A DNA stretch of 7,297 nt from Candidatus Hydrothermarchaeota archaeon (GTDB lineage: Archaea > Hydrothermarchaeota > Hydrothermarchaeia > Hydrothermarchaeales > BMS3B). The DNA is taken from assembly GCA_015521945.1 (NCBI GenBank), contig WANG01000057.1:1-7297 (forward strand), read 5' to 3'. This document shows positions 1 to 5,910 of the stretch, in pieces. The notes beneath the pieces were generated by a model. The model was not told the origin of the DNA. It saw only the letters and a list, made by a program, of their open reading frames with translations, and searched no databases. How positions within the stretch are numbered: the stretch's first letter is position 1; each line of letters opens with the position of its first letter. Both the position numbers and the translations under genes were made by a program.

Positions 1-542
1 AGCATAATCCTGGCACCGAACCTGGCGAGCCCGTGTCCGAGGGAGCGCACCGTGCGTGCATACTTCAGGTCCCCCACCATGGCAACCCTCACCCTGAGGG
101 TGCCGTGCTCCTTCCGGATGGTGTAGAGGTCGGTGAGCGCCTGGGTGGGGTGCTGGTTGGAGCCGTCCCCGGCGTTTATCACCGGCACATCGCTAACCTC
201 TGCCGCAAGTCTTGCTGCCCCCTCACGGGGGTGGCGCAGCACTATAACATCCGAGTAGCAGGAAACCGTCCTTATGGTATCGGTTAGGTTCTCACCCTTG
301 CTCAGGGAGGCAGCACCTGGCTTTGAGAACCCCACCACCTCTCCGCCTAAGCGCTTCATGGCTGCCTCAAAGCTCAGCCTGGTCCTGGTGCTGGGCTCAA
401 AGAACAGGGTGCACATAACCCTGCCCTGCAGCATGTCCCCCCTGAAGTCGGCACGCTCGGCTGTGTTGAGGATGTGCTCAATCTCCTCCTTGGACATCTC
501 CCGCATTGACACGATATCCCTGCCCGCAAATTCCACCCGCAT
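1..542 (-). CDS. pyrB: Aspartate carbamoyltransferase catalytic chain (partial, C-terminus beyond window)
   Basis: The first 180 codons of aspartate transcarbamoylase are present; the gene continues past position 1. The enzyme condenses carbamoyl phosphate and L-aspartate to N-carbamoyl-aspartate, the committed step of de novo pyrimidine synthesis in the cytoplasm. The carbamoyl-phosphate loop FFEPSTRTRLSFE lies at residues 47-59, the 80s-loop serine and lysine in SLSKGENLTDTI at 79-90, a RHP motif at 103-105, and GDGSNQHPTQ, with the catalytic-site His, at 125-134. The frame is open throughout. ATG at 542 is preferred because an in-frame TAG lies just upstream and because the N-terminus aligns with archaeal PyrB, as I recall it, just before the SMR motif. 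The gene follows the antiporter gene by 35 bases and may be co-transcribed. Archaeal pyrB is often followed by pyrI, which would lie outside the window. Identification is secure. Confidence 0.95.
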   Translation of the reverse strand, partial: MRVEFAGRDIVSMREMSKEEIEHILNTAERADFRGDMLQGRVMCTLFFEPSTRTRLSFEAAMKRLGGEVVGFSKPGAASLSKGENLTDTIRTVSCYSDVIVLRHPREGAARLAAEVSDVPVINAGDGSNQHPTQALTDLYTIRKEHGTLRVRVAMVGDLKYARTVRSLGHGLARFGARIM

Positions 543-577
543 CGTGAAGCACTATTGTCACCCCTATCTAAAAACCT
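543..577 (-). promoter_or_regulatory. Short spacer upstream of pyrB with a weak TATA-like tract
   Basis: This 35-base gap separates the antiporter stop codon from the pyrB ATG. Read on the minus strand it holds TTTTTAGAT about 24-32 bases upstream of the ATG, and GGGGTGA about 15 bases upstream. The first could be a weak TATA element for a nearly leaderless pyrB transcript, or a U-rich pause or termination site behind the antiporter. The second is a possible but distant Shine-Dalgarno sequence. Neither reading is strong, and read-through from the upstream operon is equally possible. Confidence 0.25.
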
Positions 578-2536
578 TTACCCTCGCCCTGCGCGGTCCC
601 GCTTCTCCGGTCCTTCCCTGAGCAGCCTCTCCAGCCTCTCCCTCGCCTCACCCGAGCCGAAGACCACCAGCACATCTCCGGCTCTAAGCACCTCATCAGG
701 CACCGGGTTGGTGATGACCTCCTCCCCCCGCACAACCGCGAGAACCGTCGCCCCCGTGAGCTCCCTTATCCGCAGCTCTGCGATGCTCTTCCCGCAGGCT
801 GCGCAGTTCTCAGTGACCGCAACCTCCCCTATGCTCTCCCCGGCATTCAGCCTGGCGAGCAGGCTAAGCCCCGGCTCGGCTCGCACCCTCTGCAGCATCT
901 GCGCAATTCTGGAGTAAAGCTCCATGAGGGTGTGCCAGTACAGGTAGCTCAGGAGCACCAGCATGCCCACAACCACCGCTGGAAGCGCTCCCGAGAGCTG
1001 GAAGTACCCCAGCAGGGTGGGCAGGAGGTAGAGGGTGAAGAAGGCGAGCATCATCAGGATGAGCATGGTGTGCACCGCATGCCTGGCAGCCTCCCTCTCC
1101 CCCGGCAGCACCAGCCCCTCTGCCCCCGTTAGCAGCTCAGCCACGCTTCTGAGCTTCCTGAAGAGCACGTACACCAGGGGTGCGGCTGAGAGCAGGGCAA
1201 GCCCCGCTCTGAGCTCCGGCTCCATCCCACCTGTCAGCAGGGTGCTCACGCCGAAGACCACGAAAACCGCCCCCATACCCACAATCAGGTACGCCATCTC
1301 CCTGCGCACGGCGGTGCGCCTCCGCACGTCCACCGGCTTTGAGAACAGGGCGCTCAGGTAGGTGGCGGCCCCCCTTATGGAGCCGGGCGCGAGCATGCTA
1401 AGAACCCCCGCTATTCTCTCCGAGCGCCGGAGCAGCGGTGGGGTTGAGAACACGCTGAGCACCACAAGCGCCCCTAAGAGGGGGTAGAGCTTCTCCGACA
1501 CCACCCCCTGGTCGTACCCCAGCTTCACCATCGCTAAGGAGAACTCCCCCATGGGCAGAAGACCCAGACCAACGGCAGCAGCCTCCCTGCCCCTCATCCC
1601 GCCCAGGAAGCACAGCCCGCCCCTGGTGAGGAGCTTCAGCGCCGCCACCACGAGCAGCAGGGCAAGCGCCTGGGGGAGCATGCCCACAGCCGCCCTGATG
1701 TCAATCAGCATGCCTATGCTCACGAAGAAGAGCATCACGAAGAGGTCCCTCACCGGTGCGATGTTCCTGAGCACCTGCTCCGACAGCCTGCTCTCCGCGA
1801 TAACGGCGCCCATGACAAACGCCCCCAGAGCCAGGGACAGGCCGAGGCTCTGGGCAAAGAAGGCGATGGAGAAGCACATCGCAAGGGAGCCCACGAACAG
1901 CATCTCCTCTCCCCCTAAGGAGTGCAGCCTCCGCAGCACCGCTGGCACTGCCTTGACCCCCAGCAGGTAGGTTATGGCGAAGAAGCCGGCTATTCGCAGC
2001 ACCACCTCCGCCAGCGTGCTCAGGGAGGGTGTGAGCATGGATATGCCCGAGAGCAGGGTGAGCAGCACCACCGCACTTATATCCTCCACCACCAGGATGG
2101 CTATCATCATCTCCGCGTACTTAGTGTGGAGCAGAGCCAGGTCCCTGAGCATGCGCAGCACTATGGCGGTGCTCCCTATGGACAGCGCCGCACCCAGGAA
2201 GACGGAGTCAATGGTGCTGAGCCCGAGGGCAACTCCGGCGGCGTAGCCCGTGCCTATGAGCATGAGGGTGCCGCTGAGGGATGCGGCTATGGCGAGCACT
2301 CCGGCGCTGCGCAGCCTGCGCAGGTTGAACTCCAGCCCCAGGGTGAACATTAGCAGTATCAGCCCTATGTCAGCGAACTCCGAGACAGAATCCAGGTCCT
2401 CAATGAGCTGCAGGGCGTAGGGTCCCGCCAAGATGCCGGCGGTGATGTACCCCAGGCTGGGGGGCATCCTTATGGAGCGCAGGAGCGCCCCCGAGGCTAA
2501 GGACAGGAGCAGCACCACTGCGAGGTCGCGCAGCAT
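578..2536 (-). CDS. CPA2-family cation:proton antiporter with extra membrane module and C-terminal RCK_C domain (KhtU/KefB-like)
   Basis: This integral membrane protein (652 residues from ATG at 2536) should exchange K+ or Na+ for H+ across the cytoplasmic membrane. Residues 1-370 are the Na+/H+ exchanger domain: many hydrophobic helices, an SIGSTAIV stretch (119-126) fitting the interrupted ion-site helix, an ED pair (151-152) at the usual acidic ion-binding position, and GEFSLAMV (330-337). Residues 410-540 add four further predicted membrane segments (about 414-434, 443-459, 487-510, 515-537). Residues 566-635 form an RCK_C (TrkA-C) ligand-binding domain with GKSIAELRIRELTGA and GDVLVVFG. 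A CxxC pair (578, 581) opens that domain. The KhtT-like gene ends one base before the ATG (TGA-G-ATG); an in-frame TTG at 2545 is an alternative start. The gene order mirrors Bacillus KhtT-KhtU, but the fused RCK_C and extra helices go beyond KhtU. Ion specificity cannot be read from sequence. Confidence 0.9.
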   Translation of the reverse strand: MLRDLAVVLLLSLASGALLRSIRMPPSLGYITAGILAGPYALQLIEDLDSVSEFADIGLILLMFTLGLEFNLRRLRSAGVLAIAASLSGTLMLIGTGYAAGVALGLSTIDSVFLGAALSIGSTAIVLRMLRDLALLHTKYAEMMIAILVVEDISAVVLLTLLSGISMLTPSLSTLAEVVLRIAGFFAITYLLGVKAVPAVLRRLHSLGGEEMLFVGSLAMCFSIAFFAQSLGLSLALGAFVMGAVIAESRLSEQVLRNIAPVRDLFVMLFFVSIGMLIDIRAAVGMLPQALALLLVVAALKLLTRGGLCFLGGMRGREAAAVGLGLLPMGEFSLAMVKLGYDQGVVSEKLYPLLGALVVLSVFSTPPLLRRSERIAGVLSMLAPGSIRGAATYLSALFSKPVDVRRRTAVRREMAYLIVGMGAVFVVFGVSTLLTGGMEPELRAGLALLSAAPLVYVLFRKLRSVAELLTGAEGLVLPGEREAARHAVHTMLILMMLAFFTLYLLPTLLGYFQLSGALPAVVVGMLVLLSYLYWHTLMELYSRIAQMLQRVRAEPGLSLLARLNAGESIGEVAVTENCAACGKSIAELRIRELTGATVLAVVRGEEVITNPVPDEVLRAGDVLVVFGSGEARERLERLLREGPEKRDRAGRG

Positions 2537-2537
2537 C

Positions 2538-3002
2538 TCACTCAACGAGCTCCCTTAGCTTTCTCAGCTCCTCCTCCCTCCCCGCCGCTATCAGCACATC
2601 ACCCTGCTCCAGCCTGAAGTCTGCCCCCGGGTTGGGCACAACCCTGTCCCCCCTGGCAACCGCAATCACGCTCGCCCCGGTTCTGTTCCTCACGTCAAGC
2701 TCCCCCAGGGTCCGCCCGGCAGCGCTGCCCGTGCGCACCCACTCCAGCCTCACCCTGCCCGAGAGCACCGAGCCAATCGCCTCAAGGGGGGCGGGGGTGA
2801 AGTACGCGCCCGCCAGTATGAGGGCGAGCTTTCTGGCAAGCTCATCGCTCAGGGTCAGTATCACGGGCTCACCCTCGGGGGGCTCGTACACCAGCTCCCG
2901 CCTCCCGTCCTCGTGCAGGATAACCGTCAGGGTTGCATCCTCCAGCCTGACGGTGTACTTCTTCCCGACCCCCGGGAGCTCGCTCTCAAATATCTCCTCC
3001 AT
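2538..3002 (-). CDS. khtT: KhtT-like regulatory subunit of cation:proton antiporter (RCK_C domain)
   Basis: A 154-residue soluble protein expected to sit on the cytoplasmic face of the adjacent antiporter and gate it in response to a bound ligand, as KhtT does for KhtU. The N-terminal part has ELPGVGKKY (8-16) and ILHEDGRREL (28-37), both closely resembling KhtT as I recall it. The C-terminal RCK_C domain spans about 83-150, with GRTLGELDVRNRTGASVIAV (96-115), NPGADFRLEQGDVL (124-137) and a final amphipathic helix. Length matches the family (about 160 residues). ATG at 3002 overlaps the upstream TGA by one base (TGATG) and has GGCGGG six bases away; GTG at 3005 would add one residue. Known family ligands include cyclic di-AMP for KhtT; whether that applies here is unknown. 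The gene symbol is by homology only. Confidence 0.88.
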   Translation of the reverse strand: MEEIFESELPGVGKKYTVRLEDATLTVILHEDGRRELVYEPPEGEPVILTLSDELARKLALILAGAYFTPAPLEAIGSVLSGRVRLEWVRTGSAAGRTLGELDVRNRTGASVIAVARGDRVVPNPGADFRLEQGDVLIAAGREEELRKLRELVE

Positions 3003-3679
3003 CACAATCCCGCCAGTTTGAGCCAGCGGGTGAAGAACACCTCAGCCAGCCGGTTGAGCCTCTCCACCCTGCTCTCGGCATCCTCAAGCACCCTCTCCCT
3101 CACCTCAGGCTCGCTCCTCACCCAGTCCTCAATCATCCCCAGGGTAACCTCTAAGTGGTACTGCAGGGCGTAGCTTCTGCCCACCCTGAAAGCCTGGTTC
3201 GGGTAGAGCTCCGAGCCCGCGAGCAGCACCGCACCCCGTGGAAGCTCAAAGGTCTCACCGTGCCACTGGAACACCTCGTGCTCCTTAGGAAGCGCCGAGA
3301 ACACGCTGTCCCCTGCGCCAGCCTCCGTCAGGAGCAGCCTGTACCACCCCAGCTCCTTCACCTCACCCGGATAAACCCTCGCCCCCAGAGCGCTCGCGAT
3401 TAGCTGCGCACCCAAGCAGATACCCAGCACGGGTTTGTTCTCAGCCACCGCCTGGCGTATCACCCGCTTCTCCTCGGCAAGGTAGGGGTACTCACCCTCA
3501 TCGTTCACGCTCATCGGACCGCCAAGGAACACCAGCAGCTCAAACTCCTCCAGGGCACCGTCCAAGGAGTCGCCCCTCCAAAGCCGGCGGTACTCCACCT
3601 CCACCCCGTGCTCCTCTGCAAGCTCCTCAAAGTAGCCCAGGTGCTCCCCCTTCCAGTTCTCAACCGCGAGCAGCCTCAT
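3002..3679 (-). CDS. Class I glutamine amidotransferase-like protein (GMP-synthase-type GATase domain, stand-alone)
   Basis: A 225-residue single-domain protein of the triad glutamine amidotransferase superfamily, which hydrolyses glutamine or a gamma-glutamyl compound and may pass ammonia to a partner. Visible motifs are FLGGPMSVND (51-60, oxyanion region), GICLGAQLIA (86-95) with nucleophile Cys88, QWHGETFELP (138-147), and YHLE (174-177) with His175 and Glu177 completing the triad. The catalytic set appears intact. After residue 180 there is a helical, charged tail. No synthetase domain is fused or adjacent, so the acceptor is unknown; members of this GuaA-like group also include gamma-glutamyl peptide hydrolases. 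The gene starts 12 bases after the ferredoxin stop, with GGTGGT immediately before the ATG, and ends overlapping the khtT-like start. It therefore appears to be in the antiporter operon. The family assignment is firm; the substrate is open. Confidence 0.9.
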   Translation of the reverse strand: MRLLAVENWKGEHLGYFEELAEEHGVEVEYRRLWRGDSLDGALEEFELLVFLGGPMSVNDEGEYPYLAEEKRVIRQAVAENKPVLGICLGAQLIASALGARVYPGEVKELGWYRLLLTEAGAGDSVFSALPKEHEVFQWHGETFELPRGAVLLAGSELYPNQAFRVGRSYALQYHLEVTLGMIEDWVRSEPEVRERVLEDAESRVERLNRLAEVFFTRWLKLAGL

Positions 3680-3691
3680 ACCACCACGGCG

Positions 3692-3904
3692 CTAACATGA
3701 GCTGTGCTCAATCGCCCCCTCGGGGCACGCCTCAACGCATGCGCAGCACTCTATGCAGTCAGCCACCCTGGGGGCGGTGCTCTTGCCCTCAACCAGCTCG
3801 TACACGTCCGCCGGGCACACATCTACGCACTCACCGTGCCCCTTGCACTTGTCGTAGTCTATCTTTATCGTCACCTCAGCCTTGAACTCCCTCACGTCAG
3901 CCAT
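3692..3904 (-). CDS. Dicluster (2x[4Fe-4S]-type) ferredoxin with a His in cluster motif I
   Basis: A 70-residue bacterial-type ferredoxin, a soluble low-potential electron carrier. The first cluster motif is C20-x2-H23-x2-C26-x3-C30-P, where the second of the four usual cysteines is His. The second motif is complete, C50-x2-C53-x2-C56-x3-C60-P, with an additional Cys54 inside it and a C-terminal Cys70. An N-terminal extension of about 18 residues, rich in charged residues, precedes the first motif. Cluster I may thus be [3Fe-4S] or His-ligated [4Fe-4S], by analogy with Sulfolobus-type ferredoxins where Asp occupies this site. The start is fixed by a strong Shine-Dalgarno AGGAGGT at 3912-3918 on the minus strand. 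This is the first gene after a TATA box and the likely head of the operon running to the antiporter. The redox partner is unknown. Confidence 0.92.
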   Translation of the reverse strand: MADVREFKAEVTIKIDYDKCKGHGECVDVCPADVYELVEGKSTAPRVADCIECCACVEACPEGAIEHSSC

Positions 3905-3910
3905 CCAGCA

Positions 3911-3951
3911 TACCTCCTTAATTAAAGGTGCACGGATGGTTTATAAAACTA
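3911..3951 (-). promoter_or_regulatory. Promoter and Shine-Dalgarno of the ferredoxin-led operon
   Basis: Read on the minus strand, TTTTATAAAC (about 3941-3950) is a good archaeal TATA element. It directly follows and partly overlaps the TAG stop codon (3949-3951) of the upstream GTPase gene. A start of transcription about 26 bases further on would fall near 3919, just before the Shine-Dalgarno AAGGAGGT and the ATG at 3904, giving a leader of about 15 bases. A near-palindromic TTAATTAA block (3918-3925) sits at the predicted start site. The positions are inferred from spacing rules. Confidence 0.6.
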
Positions 3952-5040
3952 CCTCTCAAGGGATATGCTGAGCACGTCCCCATCCGCAAGCTCGTGCTCC
4001 AGCCCCACCTTCTGTCCGGGAAAGCGCACGCTTTTCCCCCACACCCTTGCGTACCTGAACTTCCTGAGGAAGTCCTTGTGCAGCCTGCTGCACACCGTCT
4101 TAACCGTTGAGCCCGGGGGCAGAATCATGGGCTCCTCCAGGTCAGCCTCCCTGCCCGGGGGCTTGAGGTACACCCTCATCAGCCCGAGCTCCGAGTATAT
4201 GCGCTGCTTGAGCTCCTCAAGCCCCGCTCCCTGCTTTGCCGAGACTAAGAGCACGTCTCCCAGCTCCTGCAGCACCCTCTCAGCCTCTGATTCTGACAGG
4301 GTGTCAGCCTTGTTGACCACCGTGAGAGCCTTAACGTAAACCCGGTTGCCCGCGAGGGCGTCTATAAGCCTGTCCAGGGTCAGGTCCTCGTGAATCACCA
4401 CCTCGGCGTTGTGGATTCTGTACTCGGCGAGCACCGCTTTTACCGTCTCCTCGGTGAGCTCACTAAGGCGCACGGTGGAGCTGACCCTTATCCCACCGCG
4501 CTCCTTCTTCACTATCCTGACCTTGGGGGGGCTAAGGTTCACCCTTATCCCTGCCTCGTGCAGCTCCCGCAGCACAGCCTCCCTCTGCCTCGGCGCATCC
4601 CCTGCATCAAGAACCAGAAGCACCAGGTCAGCGCTGCGCATCACCGACAGCACCTCCCTCCCTCTGCCTCTCCCCCTGGAGGCGCCCTCAATTATCCCCG
4701 GCACGTCCAGAAGCTGGATTCTGGCGCCGTTGTAGTGGAGCATCCCGGGCACGACCTCCAGGGTTGTGAAGGCGTACTCCGCAACCTGGCTCTCGGCGTT
4801 GGTGAGGGCGTTGAGCAGGGTTGACTTGCCCACGCTCGGGAAGCCAGCGAGCACCACGGTGGCGTCCCCCTCCTTCGGAACCGCGTACCCCCTGCCCCCA
4901 CCGCCCCTGCGCTGCTCCGCCTCCTGGCGCAGCCTCGCGAGCTTTGCCTTCAGCCTGCCTATGTGGTGCTGGGTCGCCTTGTTGTAGGGGGTGCGCCTCA
5001 GCTCCTCCTCAATCTCCCGTATCCTCTCGGCGATGTCCAT
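3949..5040 (-). CDS. DRG-type Obg-family GTPase with TGS domain
   Basis: A 363-residue GTPase of the archaeal/eukaryotic developmentally regulated GTP-binding (DRG) group, thought to act with ribosomes or RNA in translation. Residues 1-45 are a charged helical region, followed by a Gly-rich linker. The G domain shows G1 GFPSVGKST (66-74), the switch region around YAFTTLEVVPG (89-99), G3 DVPGIIEGAS (112-121), G4 NKAD (243-246) and G5 SAKQG (267-271). The S5D2L-like insertion lies within the G domain, and a TGS domain occupies about 288-362. Length is typical of DRG (about 365). ATG at 5040 is chosen because the helical N-terminus begins there, GGAGG lies at 5048-5052 with a spacing of seven, and the longer open frame to 5328 overlaps the opposite-strand larE gene with a low-complexity, non-DRG sequence. 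The gene is divergent from larE. Confidence 0.95.
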   Translation of the reverse strand: MDIAERIREIEEELRRTPYNKATQHHIGRLKAKLARLRQEAEQRRGGGGRGYAVPKEGDATVVLAGFPSVGKSTLLNALTNAESQVAEYAFTTLEVVPGMLHYNGARIQLLDVPGIIEGASRGRGRGREVLSVMRSADLVLLVLDAGDAPRQREAVLRELHEAGIRVNLSPPKVRIVKKERGGIRVSSTVRLSELTEETVKAVLAEYRIHNAEVVIHEDLTLDRLIDALAGNRVYVKALTVVNKADTLSESEAERVLQELGDVLLVSAKQGAGLEELKQRIYSELGLMRVYLKPPGREADLEEPMILPPGSTVKTVCSRLHKDFLRKFRYARVWGKSVRFPGQKVGLEHELADGDVLSISLER

Positions 5041-5052
5041 CCTTAACCCTCC

Positions 5053-5095
5053 CGCACCCTTCCCGTTGGAAAAAGGTATGTGACGGGAAGGTGCG
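5053..5095. promoter_or_regulatory. Interrupted palindrome in the divergent promoter region between the GTPase and larE genes
   Basis: The left arm CGCACCCTTCCCGT (5053-5066) and the right arm ACGGGAAGGTGCG (5083-5095) are complementary over 13 pairs, with a single extra C in the left arm. The 16-base spacer (5067-5082) contains the only AT-leaning tract of the region (GGAAAAAGGTAT), which could supply core promoter elements in both directions. One arm abuts the GTPase Shine-Dalgarno and the other lies just upstream of larE. This layout fits an operator for a dimeric regulator controlling both divergent genes. The palindrome is directly visible; the function is inferred. Confidence 0.6.
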
Positions 5096-5106
5096 CAGGT
5101 AGAGCC

Positions 5107-5910
5107 ATGCGGGCAGAGGAGAGGCTTGAAGCCCTGCTGGAGTGGTTCAGGAGGTACTCCAGCGCCCTGGTGGCGTTCTCCGGAGGGGTGGACAGCGCCG
5201 TGGTGGCCGCCTGTGCCGCCCGCGCCCTGGGGGGCAGAGCCCTGGCGGTTACCGCAGACTCCAGCACCATGCCCAGGAGGGAGCTTGAGCACGCCAGGAG
5301 GCTTGCGGCTGAGATAGGAATCCCCCACAGGGTGATAAGGGAGGACGAGCTTGAGGATGAGCGCTTCCGTGCTAATCCCGAGAACAGGTGCTACTACTGC
5401 CGCTCAAAGCTCGCCTCTGCCCTGCGCAGGATCGCCGAGGAGGAGGGGTACGAGGTGATAGTGGACGGAGCAAACGCAGGCGACCTGGGGGAGCATCGCC
5501 CCGGGTTGAAGGCTCTCAGGGAGCACGGCATCAGGAGCCCCCTCCTTGAGCTGGGCATGCACAAGCAGGAGGTGAGGGAGGTGGCGAGGCTTCTCGGGCT
5601 GTCGGTGAGCGACAAGCCGCCCATGGCGTGCCTGGCTTCCAGGATACCCTACGGGGACCCCATAACACGGGAGAAGCTCAGGGCTGTTGAGCTCGCGGAG
5701 GAGTTCTTCTTTGAGCATGGCTTCAGGAACGTGCGCGTGCGAATGCACGGGGAGGTTGCCAGAATAGAGGTTGAAGAGGAGGACATGCCGATGGCGGTGA
5801 GCATGAGGCGGGAGATTGCGCAGCACCTGCGCAGCCTGGGGTTCAGGTACGTGACCCTGGACCTGATGGGGTACAGAGCCGGGAGCATGGACGAGGTGCT
5901 TGAGAGGTGA
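5107..5910 (+). CDS. larE: LarE-family ATP-dependent sulfurtransferase (PP-loop)
   Basis: A 267-residue PP-loop ATP pyrophosphatase. LarE adenylates a pyridinium biscarboxylate mononucleotide and transfers sulfur to it while the nickel-pincer nucleotide cofactor of lactate racemase and related isomerases is built. The PP-loop SGGVDS is at 25-30, with VTADSSTMPRREL at 48-60. NRCYYCRSKL (93-102) provides Cys95 and Cys98, and PPMACLASRIPYG (171-183) contains Cys175, equivalent to the sacrificial cysteine of the Lactobacillus enzyme. Three such cysteines match the version reported in some archaea and Thermotoga that holds an iron-sulfur cluster instead of sacrificing cysteine. ATG at 5107 is preferred (weak AGGT seven bases upstream, normal LarE N-terminus); an in-frame GTG at 5080 would run back into the palindrome. 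No larB, larC or larA homologue is in the window, so the substrate may differ. It overlaps the next gene by four bases. Confidence 0.9.
   Translation: MRAEERLEALLEWFRRYSSALVAFSGGVDSAVVAACAARALGGRALAVTADSSTMPRRELEHARRLAAEIGIPHRVIREDELEDERFRANPENRCYYCRSKLASALRRIAEEEGYEVIVDGANAGDLGEHRPGLKALREHGIRSPLLELGMHKQEVREVARLLGLSVSDKPPMACLASRIPYGDPITREKLRAVELAEEFFFEHGFRNVRVRMHGEVARIEVEEEDMPMAVSMRREIAQHLRSLGFRYVTLDLMGYRAGSMDEVLER

Noticed and set aside
200..245. Apparent frameshift in pyrB near the RHP motif
   Set aside because: It came from miscounting a run of five C on the minus strand; read correctly the frame continues through the conserved NAGDGSNQHPTQ motif.
5080..5106. GTG at 5080 as the larE start
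   Set aside because: It would add nine residues encoded inside the palindrome's right arm and gives a worse match to the LarE N-terminus than ATG at 5107.
5041..5328. N-terminal extension of the DRG GTPase open frame to 5328 on the minus strand
   Set aside because: It lies opposite the larE start and PP-loop region, reads as Pro/Gly/His-rich shadow sequence unlike any DRG N-terminus, and ATG at 5040 has a good Shine-Dalgarno.
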